64,000 nt of DNA from Nitrospira sp. KM1 (GTDB lineage Bacteria; Nitrospirota; Nitrospiria; Nitrospirales; Nitrospiraceae): NCBI RefSeq assembly GCF_011405515.1, contig NZ_AP022671.1, positions 3,782,001 to 3,846,000 on the forward strand, given 5' to 3'. Shown here in pieces: positions 35,598-44,574 of the stretch (position 1 is the stretch's first letter; each line of letters begins with the position of its first letter). Made by a program: the position numbers and the translations under genes. The notes under the pieces were generated by a model. It was given only the letters and a program-made list of their open reading frames with translations. It ran no database searches and had not been told where the DNA came from.

Positions 35598-38018
35598 ATG
35601 ATGATACCGTGGCCGTTGAGAATCGGATCATGTGTCATAGCGTTGGCGGTTGCCGGCATACTCTTTGGTCCTGCCGTCTATGCGCAAACCGAGGCCGTCA
35701 AGTTGGACATCCCGCCACAGGACCTGTCGGGAGGGTTATCGGCATTGGCTGCGCAGGCGAATATCCAAGTGTTGTATGCATCGGATCTCGTCGCCGGAAA
35801 AACTACGAAGGGTGTGGTCGGTACGGTCACCCCCGACGAAGCGATGCAGCAATTATTGGACGGGACAGGGCTTCAGCACACGTTCACCGATTCGAAGACG
35901 GTGACGATTCAGCGTAGGATTCCAGCCGGCGCAGCGCTTGGCGGAGCCGCGGTTGCGGCGGAAGCCGCATCGAAGCCGGTCAAGGTTCCGGAGATCGTCG
36001 TGAAAGACGTGCGTGAGCGGGATGATTTCAATAACTACGTGGCGGAGGATTCCAACACCGCGACTCGTACGGATACGCCCATGCTTCAAGTGCCGCAATC
36101 CGTCGAAGTCGTGACGCAGAAAGTCATGCAGGACCAGCGTGCCATTCGTGTGGAGCAGGCGCTCCGGAACGTCAGCGGCGTGGCGCTTGGCGATGTCGGG
36201 CAGTCGGGTATCGCAGCCGATGTCGCGTATTGCCGTGGATTCCCGTGCGGATATTTCAAGAATTATCTCCGGAACGAAGATCAAAACCAAGCGTTGACGT
36301 ATAGAGATGTTTCCAACATGCAGCGGCTTGAAGTGTTGAAGGGGCCGGCCTCGGTCCTGTACGGGCGGAGCGAGCCGGGCGGGATCATCAACATCATCAC
36401 CAAACAGCCGCAGGCGGACCGCTACGCTTCGATCGACCAGGTCTTTGGCAGCTACAACTATTATCGTACGATGATCGATGTGACCGGGCCTCTCGATGAA
36501 GGCAAGAAGGTGCTCTTTCGCGTCAACGGCGCCTACGAGAATACGGGAAGCTTCCGCGACTTCGTTCACGGACAACGCTATTTCATCGCCCCGGTCTTCT
36601 TGTGGCAAGCAGGCAACAATACGACGCTGACATTCGAAGGGGAATACATCAGGGATCGCCGCACCCCGGACTTCGGTGTTCCCGCCATCGGCGATCGGCC
36701 GGTCAACATGGCGAAGAGCACGTTTTATGGAGAGGCGTTCGATACGCTCGCGTTCGAAGAGGGTCGGGCAGGCGCGGTCCTCACGCATCGATTCAGCGAT
36801 CAGTGGCGCATCGAGAGCCGGCTGAGAGCGGATATCTCGAAAGCGTCGGCGTACAGGACCTTTGCGCTTAGCGTGCTGCCAGGCAATCAGGACATGGCGC
36901 GGTTCTTTTTCAACCAACTGGCGAAGATTCAGAGTTACTATTGGCGCAACGACGTCATCGGCAAAGTGTCGACCGGATCGATCAAGCATGAAATCTTGAC
37001 CGGCGTAGAGATAGGCCGGCAATATGCCTCGTATGATCAAGGGTTCGGGTTTTTCGATACCATCAGCATCTATAATCCTGTCCATGGCCTGACTCCCGGA
37101 CCGGATCCGGGGAAAACCCCTGTCAGCAGGAATTTTGCCAATGCCCTCGGCGGGTATGTGCAGGATCAGATTTCGGTGCTTGATAATTTTCAGGTGCTGA
37201 TTGGCGCCCGCGGGGACTACTTCTACCAACATACCGACCTGCCGGGGTCTGAGGCGAAGGCTGAAAACTATGGCTTCAGCCCGCGAATCGGCGTGAGTTA
37301 TCAGCCTATTCCCCAGGCATCCGTCTATGCCAACGTCACGCGTTCGTTCCAACCGAACTTCGGCCCATTTACCGTTGCCGACAATCAATTTAAGCCGACG
37401 ACCGCCACGCAGTACGAAGCCGGGGTCAAGACCGTGATCGTGCCCGATCGCCTGACCTCAACCCTTGCGATCTATCGCATTCTGAAAAAAGACGTGCTGG
37501 CCGTCAATCCGGCGGATCCGACCGGCTTTTCCTTCGTCCAGACCGGCGCACAGCGCAGCCAGGGAGTCGAATTCGATGTCACGGCCCAACTTGCGCAGGG
37601 ATGGAGAGCCATCGCCACATATGCATACACGGACGCTCGAATCGCCGCCGATACGTCCATTGCAGTTGGAAATCGGATTCCGCTGGTCGCACGGCACACT
37701 GGCAGTCTCTGGACGACCTATGATTTCCAAGTTGCCCCGCTGAAAGGATTTGGTGTCGGCGGCGGTATGTTTGCCGTCGGCGAGCGGGCTGGAGACTTGG
37801 CCAATACCTTTGAGTTGCCCGGCTATGTGAGGGCCGACGCTGCCGTCTATTACCGTAAACCGGAAATCTTTCCTCATACCAATCTCATCGCACAGCTGAA
37901 CGTGCAGAATCTTTTAAATCAGAATTATTTCTATAGCGGTGGACAGAGCCAGACCTCGGCGGCGTATTGGGGCGCGCCGGTCACCTTTTTCGGCTCTATC
38001 AAGTTGGAGTTTTATTGA
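35598..38018 (+). CDS. TonB-dependent siderophore-type receptor with STN domain (type A, cassette 1)
   Basis: 806 residues. The signal peptide ends near AVYAQ. An STN signalling domain (about 33-105, KLDIPPQDLSGGLSALAAQAN) is followed by a linker with the TonB-box-like KPVKVPEIVVKDV, the plug (QVPQSVEVVTQKVMQDQRAIR, RLEVLKGPASVLYGRSEPGGIINI) and a 22-strand-type barrel ending FGSIKLEFY. The plug contains CRGFPC with Cys212 and Cys217, shared only with the receptor at 49473. The STN domain means it signals through FecR. GAAGGGA lies upstream of ATG 35598. Substrate unknown; probably a metal chelate. Confidence 0.92.
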   Translation: MMIPWPLRIGSCVIALAVAGILFGPAVYAQTEAVKLDIPPQDLSGGLSALAAQANIQVLYASDLVAGKTTKGVVGTVTPDEAMQQLLDGTGLQHTFTDSKTVTIQRRIPAGAALGGAAVAAEAASKPVKVPEIVVKDVRERDDFNNYVAEDSNTATRTDTPMLQVPQSVEVVTQKVMQDQRAIRVEQALRNVSGVALGDVGQSGIAADVAYCRGFPCGYFKNYLRNEDQNQALTYRDVSNMQRLEVLKGPASVLYGRSEPGGIINIITKQPQADRYASIDQVFGSYNYYRTMIDVTGPLDEGKKVLFRVNGAYENTGSFRDFVHGQRYFIAPVFLWQAGNNTTLTFEGEYIRDRRTPDFGVPAIGDRPVNMAKSTFYGEAFDTLAFEEGRAGAVLTHRFSDQWRIESRLRADISKASAYRTFALSVLPGNQDMARFFFNQLAKIQSYYWRNDVIGKVSTGSIKHEILTGVEIGRQYASYDQGFGFFDTISIYNPVHGLTPGPDPGKTPVSRNFANALGGYVQDQISVLDNFQVLIGARGDYFYQHTDLPGSEAKAENYGFSPRIGVSYQPIPQASVYANVTRSFQPNFGPFTVADNQFKPTTATQYEAGVKTVIVPDRLTSTLAIYRILKKDVLAVNPADPTGFSFVQTGAQRSQGVEFDVTAQLAQGWRAIATYAYTDARIAADTSIAVGNRIPLVARHTGSLWTTYDFQVAPLKGFGVGGGMFAVGERAGDLANTFELPGYVRADAAVYYRKPEIFPHTNLIAQLNVQNLLNQNYFYSGGQSQTSAAYWGAPVTFFGSIKLEFY

Positions 38019-38034
38019 GGTATGAATAGACCGT

Positions 38035-39183
38035 ATGACGATCGATTCCTTTAAGCGCTGGTACGCCATTCATAAGTGGACCAGCCTGGTGAGCACGCTC
38101 TTTTTGTTGATGCTCTGTCTCACCGGTCTGCCCCTCGTGTTCAGCGACGAAGTGCGCTTGTGGCTCGGCGAGTCGGTCGAGCCCCCCGAGTATGTAACGG
38201 ACACGGCGCCCGTCGTGCTCGATGCATTGGTCAAGGATGCACAAGCGAAGCGGCCGTCAGACGTCGTCAAATTCCTTACGCGCGATGATGACGGTCCGGC
38301 TTGGTTTGTCTCGATGGGAGAGACTGCCACGGCGCAGGATAACAGCGCACTGTTCATGTATGACTCCCGCACCGGGGCCTTCCTCCACGCCATTCCTCCG
38401 GACGAAGGGGTGGTGAACTTTCTGTTCAAACTGCACGTCGAGATGCTGGCCGGTCTTCCGGGAACGTTGTTTCTCGGTGTAATGGGCCTCCTACTCGTCG
38501 CGTCCGTGGTGTCAGGCATTGTGGTCTACGCGCCGTTTATGAGGAAATTGCCGTTCGGGGCGGTGCGGCGGGAACGTAGCGCCAGGCTCGCATGGCTCGA
38601 CCTGCACAATCTTCTCGGAATCGTCACGGTGATGTGGGTGCTGGTCGTGGGCGTGACGGGAGTCATCAACACACTGGACCGGCCGCTGCTGGGTTACTGG
38701 CAGATGACCGAGATTGCCGGGATGCTGGCGCCGTGGAAGGACAAGCCCGCACCGGCAACGATACGGCCAGTGGATGACGCGGTGCGCGCTGCGGAAACGG
38801 CAGCTCCGGACATGGCCGTTCGCTTCATCGCATTCCCGGGAACACCGTTCGCGAGTCCGTATCACTACATGGTGTTCATGCGCGGCCAGGATCCGTTGAC
38901 GGCGCGGCTGCTGAAACCGATGCTGGTGGACGCGGAGACGGGCCGGATGAGCGACAGCAGAAATTTGCCGTGGTATCTGACAGCATTGCTGGTTTCCCAG
39001 CCGCTGCATTTTGGAGATTACGGGGGCATGCCGTTGAAGATCCTATGGGCCGGCTTGGACGTGATCACCATCGTCGTCTTGGGCAGCGGCCTCTATTTGT
39101 GGTGGAAAAAACGGCGGCAGACTGTCGAGGATGTGATCTTTGCCGATGCCTATCGGGGACTAGCGGCCGGAGGAAGGTCCTGA
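38035..39183 (+). CDS. PepSY-associated TM protein (cassette 1)
   Basis: 382 residues in the inner membrane. It has four TM segments: SLVSTLFLLMLCLTGLPLVF at 15-34, LFLGVMGLLLVASVVSGIVVYAPF near 145-170, LGIVTVMWVLVVGVTGVIN near 195-215, and a final one near 340-362 (ILWAGLDVITIVVLGSGLYLWW). PepSY-type loops lie between them, and the paired His residues on TM1 and TM2 (HKWT, HVEM) could bind haem. Such proteins occur with TonB-dependent receptors and are thought to act as reductases or chelate processors. The gene starts 17 bases after the receptor and resembles the gene at 51899. Confidence 0.88.
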   Translation: MTIDSFKRWYAIHKWTSLVSTLFLLMLCLTGLPLVFSDEVRLWLGESVEPPEYVTDTAPVVLDALVKDAQAKRPSDVVKFLTRDDDGPAWFVSMGETATAQDNSALFMYDSRTGAFLHAIPPDEGVVNFLFKLHVEMLAGLPGTLFLGVMGLLLVASVVSGIVVYAPFMRKLPFGAVRRERSARLAWLDLHNLLGIVTVMWVLVVGVTGVINTLDRPLLGYWQMTEIAGMLAPWKDKPAPATIRPVDDAVRAAETAAPDMAVRFIAFPGTPFASPYHYMVFMRGQDPLTARLLKPMLVDAETGRMSDSRNLPWYLTALLVSQPLHFGDYGGMPLKILWAGLDVITIVVLGSGLYLWWKKRRQTVEDVIFADAYRGLAAGGRS

Positions 39184-39481
39184 ATGGATGGGGCGCCTCA
39201 AACCCCATTCGTGATGTCAAAGCCAAAAACGGTGCTTGCCCGGCTGCATGCTCAGGGAAGTCTCGAGGTCAAACATTTTATTCCGTACGGCATACGATAT
39301 TTCCTGACCAGGTCTCTCCTTCGCCGTGACCCGGATATTCCTGGAATTTTCTGCAGGACAAACTCGTCCCACTTCATCCGGATCGATGCCGCTGGCCTGC
39401 GTGCCGTTCGTTCCTGCAAGCGGATTCCGCTCTGTCTGGGTGGCTTATAACGGTGGAGTTGAACTCTCTGCCCGTGTCTAG
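39184..39481 (+). pseudogene. Remnant of a SAM-dependent methyltransferase (internal deletion)
   Basis: It starts where the intact paralogue at 53048 starts relative to its PepSY gene. The first part (VLARLHAQGSLEVKHFIPYG...RRDPDIP) matches the paralogue's VLAKLQAQGDREFKYLAAHG...RRKPDIH; it then continues in another frame (NFLQDKLVPLHPD). The C-terminal end (GFRSVWVAYNGGVELSARV, stop 39479-39481) matches the paralogue's GFRSMLWPYKGGVELSVKV. About 400 bases of the middle, including the SAM-binding motif, are missing, so no enzyme can be made. Confidence 0.8.
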
Positions 39482-39505
39482 AGTCCCCCGCGATCTCGTT
39501 TTTCC

Positions 39506-39527
39506 GGAAAATAGACATTCCCTCCTC
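39506..39527 (+). promoter_or_regulatory. Motif upstream of sigma gene, cassette 2
   Basis: GGAAAATAGACATTCC with the exact palindrome TTTTCCGGAAAA at 39500-39511, about 60 bases before the sigma start. Similar GGAA...ACATTCC/ATGTTC elements precede three other sigma genes. Could be an autoregulatory promoter or a repressor site. Confidence 0.4.
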
Positions 39528-39583
39528 ATCTACAAACATGGTAGCGTCGCCGCGCTCGGAAGGACTAGTCCGCGGAGAAATGC

Positions 39584-40102
39584 ATGACGCTCTCCTACGC
39601 ACAGATCGAAAGCCTGTTTCATCAGTATCGGGACGAGTTGACCAGGCGGTTGGCGATGATGGTCAATTCCCGGGATACGGCAGCCGACCTGGTGCAGGAA
39701 ACCTATCTAAGACTGCTGGGGCTTGCCGAGAAGCAAGTCGTCGAACAGCCGCGCGCGCTGCTTCATCGCATTGCAACGAACCTGGCGATTGATCATGTCC
39801 GGAAGGACAAGAGCCGTCTTCATGTCGATGATTCGATGGATGCGGCAATGGCTATTCCCTCTCATGCGCCGTCACAAGAACGGGCACTGGAAGGAAAACA
39901 ACGGTTTCAGCGCTTTTTGCAATCGACTGAGCATTTGCCGCCGAGGACCCGTGAAGCATTCCTGCTCTATCGTGTGTATGGCTATACCTATCCCGAGATC
40001 GCCGAGCGCATGAAGATTTCAGAAAGCGGAGTCGAGAAACTGCTCATGCGGGCCTTGGATCAATTTTGCAGGGCTGCCGAAGCGTCCGATGATGACGAGT
40101 GA
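39584..40102 (+). CDS. ECF sigma factor, FecI-like (cassette 2)
   Basis: 172 residues. Region 2: LFHQYRDELTRRLAMMVNSRDTAADLVQETYLRLLGLAEKQVV, with PRALLHRIATNLAIDHVRKDK. Region 4: LPPRTREAFLLYRVYGYTYPEIAERMKISESGVEKLLMRAL with the helix-turn-helix. Compared with cassette 1 it has a more acidic C terminus (AAEASDDDE). The start follows GCGGAGAAATGC; fecR starts 13 bases after its stop. Confidence 0.9.
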   Translation: MTLSYAQIESLFHQYRDELTRRLAMMVNSRDTAADLVQETYLRLLGLAEKQVVEQPRALLHRIATNLAIDHVRKDKSRLHVDDSMDAAMAIPSHAPSQERALEGKQRFQRFLQSTEHLPPRTREAFLLYRVYGYTYPEIAERMKISESGVEKLLMRALDQFCRAAEASDDDE

Positions 40103-40114
40103 GGGGATTGGCCG

Positions 40115-41176
40115 GTGAAATCGTCAGACGGTATACTACATCCCTCCTATCCGTATCCTTCGCACCGGCAGGACATGATGAAGCCACCCTCTCGTCCCCA
40201 TGAGGCCGTGTCGGAATCCGGAGAAAAGTCCGATCTCCGCAGCGAAGCCATCGCCTGGGTCATCCGGTTGCGAAACAGCCGGCTGTCATCGGAAGACCGC
40301 AAAGCCTTCGAGTCCTGGCAGGCCCAAAGTCCCGCACACGCCACCGCCTTTCAGCAAGTCTCAGCAGTCTGGGACGACCCTGAATTGGGTGCGGCAGCCA
40401 CCCATGCGGCTCGGATTCATGCTCCCCAGGCCGTCGTTCAAAGAAATCCGTTCCGGCGATCGTGGAGGTATCAGGCGGCGGCCGTTGCAGCCGGCGTCGT
40501 GCTGTTGGTTCTAGCGGTCGTCCCATTGGACTTCCTCACCAGGATGCAGGCGGACTATTACACGGTTGCCGGGGAGCGGCGCACTGTACAATTGCCTGAT
40601 CAATCGACCGTGATGCTCAACACGCAAACCGCCATTGCAATGTCCTTTGACGGGTCAACCCGGCAAATCCGGCTCCTGAAAGGCGAGGCTTTCTTCAAAA
40701 TCCGGCAGGATCCGGACCGGCCTTTTATCGTCGAAAGCGACGACACCTCGACCCGCGCCGTAGGAACGGAGTTCGTCGTGAGAGCGCAACGCGATCGCGA
40801 TCAGGTCACGGTCGTCGAAGGGATCGTCGAAGTCCGCAGTCGGGCCGGTCACGACGCCGCTGCACGGGTCGGCGGGGGATTCCAGGTGCGGATGACCGAC
40901 GGCCATCTTGGACAACCGCAGGCCGTCGATGCGTCGGCGGCATCAGCCTGGATCAAAGGACGATTGGTCGTGAACGGCGTGCCGTTGGCACAAGTGATCG
41001 ACGAAGTGCGCCGGTACCATCCAGGCACGATCATATTCTTGAACCACGGTATCGGCGATACGAAAGTCACCGGCACGTACAACCTGACTGAGCCTTCCAA
41101 GATCCTCACTCTCCTCTCGAACACATTCCCACTGCACGTGGTCGGGCTGGCCGACCGAATCGTTCTTATGTACTAA
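40115..41176 (+). CDS. FecR-family sigma regulator (cassette 2)
   Basis: 353 residues from GTG 40115; ATG 40175 (MKPPSRPHEAV region) is an alternative. N-terminal DUF4880 (AIAWVIRLRNSRLSSEDRKAFESWQAQ); TM near 118-138 (YQAAAVAAGVVLLVLAVVPL); FecR domain with VAGERRTVQLPDQSTVMLNTQT, KGEAFFKIRQDPDRPFIVES and RAVGTEFVVRAQ; C-terminal segment ITGTYNLTE-like (TKVTGTYNLTEPSKILTLLSNTF). A candidate ECF promoter lies between it and the receptor. Confidence 0.9.
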   Translation: MKSSDGILHPSYPYPSHRQDMMKPPSRPHEAVSESGEKSDLRSEAIAWVIRLRNSRLSSEDRKAFESWQAQSPAHATAFQQVSAVWDDPELGAAATHAARIHAPQAVVQRNPFRRSWRYQAAAVAAGVVLLVLAVVPLDFLTRMQADYYTVAGERRTVQLPDQSTVMLNTQTAIAMSFDGSTRQIRLLKGEAFFKIRQDPDRPFIVESDDTSTRAVGTEFVVRAQRDRDQVTVVEGIVEVRSRAGHDAAARVGGGFQVRMTDGHLGQPQAVDASAASAWIKGRLVVNGVPLAQVIDEVRRYHPGTIIFLNHGIGDTKVTGTYNLTEPSKILTLLSNTFPLHVVGLADRIVLMY

Positions 41177-41272
41177 ACGCCTGGAACCCCTTCATCGCCT
41201 GACTTCCTCAAGTGATGCACCAACCCGGGCGAGCCGTCCGGATTCGCCAAGCCAAAAGTATTTTCCGATCGA

Positions 41273-41301
41273 GGTGAGGGATTTTCTGCCTCCTTCCGTC
41301 T
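41273..41301 (+). promoter_or_regulatory. Candidate ECF promoter before type B receptor (cassette 2)
   Basis: GGTGAGGG at 41273-41280, ATTTT, and GTCT at 41298-41301; the -35-like and -10-like parts start 25 bases apart, one more than in the other four sites. It lies 32 bases before the receptor start. Confidence 0.6.
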
Positions 41302-41332
41302 ACGCAGGCATGCAACGGACAAGGAGGAGGTC

Positions 41333-43879
41333 ATGCGGCGTACCGGTTTGATTGTGGCGATGGTGTTCTTCATGGGTGGAACCGGCGCTTCCATCACGCT
41401 GGCTCAGGATGCCATGCCGGTCGTCAAGAGCGGATCGACTGTCGAGTTCGACATTCCGCCGCAGTCTCTCGGCACGGCATTGAACGCATTTGCCGAACGG
41501 ACGGGATGGCAGATCAGCGTGCCCACCGACAAGACCGCCGGCATAGACTCGCCCGGGGTAACGGGACCGCATACACCTGAATCTGCGCTGGGCGCCCTGC
41601 TTGCAGGAAGCGGCCTGGTGTATGTGTTGACCGATGCCAGTTCCATCACAGTGATGCCCGGAGCCGCTCCGCTCGCTGCTCCTGCCGTGGTCGGACCGGG
41701 TTCGGCGGTTCCCGCTGATCCTGCCGACGGTGGCTTGAGCGCCAATGGAAAAACCAAGCCGGTCAAAGTGCCCGAGATTCTCGTGAAGGACGTGAAGCAT
41801 CGCGATGATGACACGAAATCCTATGTGGCGGAGGAGGCGAGTACAGCCATGCGGACCGATACGCCGATCCGTGATACGCCACAGTCGATCCAGGTGATTA
41901 CGCGGAAGGTGATAGAGGAACAACGCGCGATCAGACTGGATACCGCCCTGCAAAATGTCAGCGGCATTTTTACGGGGGTGTCAAACAGCGCCGATGTCAA
42001 TGATGCGTGGTTTATTCGAGGATTTCCAGCGAACAATAACAATATCGTGCGCAACGGCCTGTTCGATCCGAACTCTGCACAGACGGCGTCCGATCCCTAT
42101 AACATCCAGCGGCTGGAGGTATTAAAAGGGCCATCGTCAGTGATGTACGGATTGGGAGATCCAGGCGGCATCATCAATATCGTCACTCGGAAACCGCTTC
42201 CGGACGCGGCGTATTCCGCCAATGTCACTCTTGGTAATTTCAATCTTTATCGATCTGAACTTGACGCGACAGGCCCGCTCAATGTCGATAAAACGCTGCT
42301 CTACCGGCTGACAGTCGTTGGTCAAAAGGCCGACAGTTTCATCGATTATGCCAATCGCGATGTGGTGGGCATTACTCCAGTCGTCACATGGCTGATGGGA
42401 TCTCGAACAACGCTGACCGTAGAAGGTGAGTATTTCAGGCGGTGGACCCAACGGATCACCGGGCTTCCAGCGCAAGGAACGGTGCTGCCCAATATCAACG
42501 GACCACTCCCTCGGAGTCTTTTCACCGGCATGGGCGATTTTGGGAGAAATGATCGCACAGTCTATCGGATTGGTTATGACTTGAGCCATCAATTCAACAA
42601 CAATTGGTCCATTCGGAATACGTATCGGTACTCGATTCAGGAGATTGATCAAATAAACGGTGGTCCACTTGGGTTACTTCCAGACCAGCGGACCATCACA
42701 CGATTCTGGGCTGGTTCCGACACAGGTCTCAGTCGTTCGCATTACCACGATATGATAACCAATCTTATTGGCCATTTCAGACTGTTAGAGATGGATCATA
42801 CGTTATTGACGGGGTTTGAGCTTCGAGAACAGCGCTTTAACCCTTTACAGAACACGCAACGCAGAGGGCCTTCGCTGGATCTGGATCTCTTCGCACCGAA
42901 TTACAGTATCAATCCATACAGCGCCCCCTTTTTCAGCAGCAACCGCTTTGACCAAGCTCAGAAGGTTGCCGCGGCGTATATCCAGGATCAGGTAGCTCTG
43001 TTGCCGAACCTCAAGTTCGTCGGCGCGATTCGATTCGACTATGTCCACCAGTGGGGCCGGAACGGTCCCTATGCGAGTAATCCCCCCGAACAAAACTCTG
43101 ATGACACTGGCATCAGTCCGCGACTCGGTCTGGTTTACCAGCCGATCGAGCCGGTGTCGCTCTATACGTCATGGATGCGGGGATTCTTGCCCAATGATCC
43201 AGGGGCCTTCAATCCTGGGGGCGCGTTGTTCGAGCCTCAGCGCTCCACGCAATATGAAGTCGGGATCAAGACCTTCTTTCTACAAAATCGTCTGTCCGCG
43301 AGCCTTGCTTGGTACCATTTAACCAGGGAAAATCTCCTCACACCCGACCCGGATCCTTCCCTGGCCGCCCAGAACTTCCAAGTCCAGACCGGCGAGCAGC
43401 GGAGTCAGGGAATCGAATTTGATGTCACGGCGAGCCTGGCCGCCGGATGGAACGTCATTGCCAGTTATAGTTACACCGACGCGGAAGTGACGAAGGACAA
43501 CGATCTAGCGCTGGTGAACAAGCGTCTGGGGATGATCCCGTACAATAAAGCGACGCTTTGGTCCACGTATCACTTCCAAGAAGGACCATTGGCAGGATTC
43601 GGTCTTGGAGGGGGTGTGATTGGCTACGGTAAAATGAATGCCGCAATTTTTGGTGCAAACCAAGTGGAGGTACCCGGCTATGTGATTGCCAACGCAGCAC
43701 TGTATTACAACCATGATATGCAGGCAGGCAATTGGCTGGGAGCAAAGCAAGTAAACGTCGCCGTGAATTTACACAATTTGTTAGATCAACGCTATGTCGC
43801 ACAGGCGTTCAACACCACCACAGGGTTCTTTTTCGGTGATCCTCGTACCGTGCTTGCCACGGTGGGGCTGCGGTTCTGA
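41333..43879 (+). CDS. TonB-dependent siderophore-type receptor with STN domain (type B, cassette 2)
   Basis: 848 residues. AAGGAGGAGG ends 2 bases before ATG 41333. Signal peptide to about residue 25 (ITLAQD). STN domain (EFDIPPQSLGTALNAFAERTGWQI, about 37-105); TonB-box-like KPVKVPEILVKDV; plug (DTPQSIQVITRKVIEEQRAIR, RLEVLKGPSSVMYGLGDPGGIINI); barrel ending LATVGLRF. It lacks the plug Cys pair of type A and has RGFPANNNNIVRNGLFDP there instead. It is closest to the receptor at 57339 (shared LYTSWMRGFLPN, LTRENLLTPDP). Confidence 0.92.
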   Translation: MRRTGLIVAMVFFMGGTGASITLAQDAMPVVKSGSTVEFDIPPQSLGTALNAFAERTGWQISVPTDKTAGIDSPGVTGPHTPESALGALLAGSGLVYVLTDASSITVMPGAAPLAAPAVVGPGSAVPADPADGGLSANGKTKPVKVPEILVKDVKHRDDDTKSYVAEEASTAMRTDTPIRDTPQSIQVITRKVIEEQRAIRLDTALQNVSGIFTGVSNSADVNDAWFIRGFPANNNNIVRNGLFDPNSAQTASDPYNIQRLEVLKGPSSVMYGLGDPGGIINIVTRKPLPDAAYSANVTLGNFNLYRSELDATGPLNVDKTLLYRLTVVGQKADSFIDYANRDVVGITPVVTWLMGSRTTLTVEGEYFRRWTQRITGLPAQGTVLPNINGPLPRSLFTGMGDFGRNDRTVYRIGYDLSHQFNNNWSIRNTYRYSIQEIDQINGGPLGLLPDQRTITRFWAGSDTGLSRSHYHDMITNLIGHFRLLEMDHTLLTGFELREQRFNPLQNTQRRGPSLDLDLFAPNYSINPYSAPFFSSNRFDQAQKVAAAYIQDQVALLPNLKFVGAIRFDYVHQWGRNGPYASNPPEQNSDDTGISPRLGLVYQPIEPVSLYTSWMRGFLPNDPGAFNPGGALFEPQRSTQYEVGIKTFFLQNRLSASLAWYHLTRENLLTPDPDPSLAAQNFQVQTGEQRSQGIEFDVTASLAAGWNVIASYSYTDAEVTKDNDLALVNKRLGMIPYNKATLWSTYHFQEGPLAGFGLGGGVIGYGKMNAAIFGANQVEVPGYVIANAALYYNHDMQAGNWLGAKQVNVAVNLHNLLDQRYVAQAFNTTTGFFFGDPRTVLATVGLRF

Positions 43880-43891
43880 ACGTTTAGGGTT

Positions 43892-43917
43892 GCTGCTAGG
43901 AAAGTTCTGTTAGCAGC
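43892..43917. terminator. Possible terminator hairpin after type B receptor
   Basis: GCTGCTA at 43892-43898 pairs with TAGCAGC at 43911-43917, loop of 12. No T-run follows, so this is a weak call. Confidence 0.3.
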
Positions 43918-44007
43918 TGTTCGGATCTTCATAGAGCGGCTGAGTGAGCGCTTAAGAGAATTGGATCAACCGGCGGCGAATGTAGGTCACCAACAAAGGA
44001 GTGAGAA

Positions 44008-44100
44008 GTGGCTGAGTTGGCCATGAAAGACCCTTTTAATTTGTCCTTATCTCATGAGGGCAACAAATCCTTCTTGCTCGAAGTGCGTGGTCAGTGGTAA
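44008..44100 (+). CDS. Possible 30-aa ORF
   Basis: GTG 44008 follows AAAGGAGTGAGAA, a good ribosome site; the product begins VAELAMKDPFNLSLSHEG. Too short to judge, and nothing else supports it. Confidence 0.2.
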   Translation: MAELAMKDPFNLSLSHEGNKSFLLEVRGQW

Positions 44101-44574
44101 GGGCGTGGATGATTCTTCGCTGACGCATGATGGTCATTGACGCGCAGTCGGTCAGGCTGTACCCCCTTGTCCGCACGAGCTTTATAGAAGGCGAATCCCT
44201 TCAAAAACAGCTTGTGTGTCTGGGCAATTACCATCACCCGGTATTATGTAGGATCTGTTGGCGGATCTGACGGCAGCCAGGCGGACTGTCGATCCTTTGT
44301 CGGGGAATCGTGATGGGTCCCTTCCGAGTTAGACCGTTGCGGCTATGCTGGGACAAGGGCTCAATCTTGATTTTCCGGCTTGCTGGCACATCTCGATGCC
44401 ATCATACCAGGCCTGCCTCTGGAGGATGGTCCTTTACAGGGTGTCACGGATTTTCGTCTTTTTTTGAGAAGGCTTCATTAAAGATCAGAGACGCCGGATC
44501 AATATCTTGCCACCGGTCTTGAAGAGAGGGTAAATATATCGAGCCTGAAGGATTGTCTTCCCTGAGCCGTAGAT

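Larger units (their letters stand above)
43880..44574 (+). other. Non-coding stretch between receptor and PepSY gene (cassette 2)
   Basis: About 695 bases with no convincing gene, much longer than the 15-17 bases seen between type A receptors and their PepSY genes. It holds a hairpin near its start and a possible 30-codon ORF at 44008-44100. No transposase or known repeat recognised. Confidence 0.5.

Noticed and set aside
39184-39450. Treating the 88-codon frame after the first PepSY gene as an intact small protein.
   Set aside because: Comparison with the gene at 53048 shows it is the start of a methyltransferase with an internal deletion; the true ending lies in another frame.
44310-44522. 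A 70-codon open frame in the gap before the PepSY gene of cassette 2.
   Set aside because: No ribosome site, no recognisable pattern and shadow-like composition.
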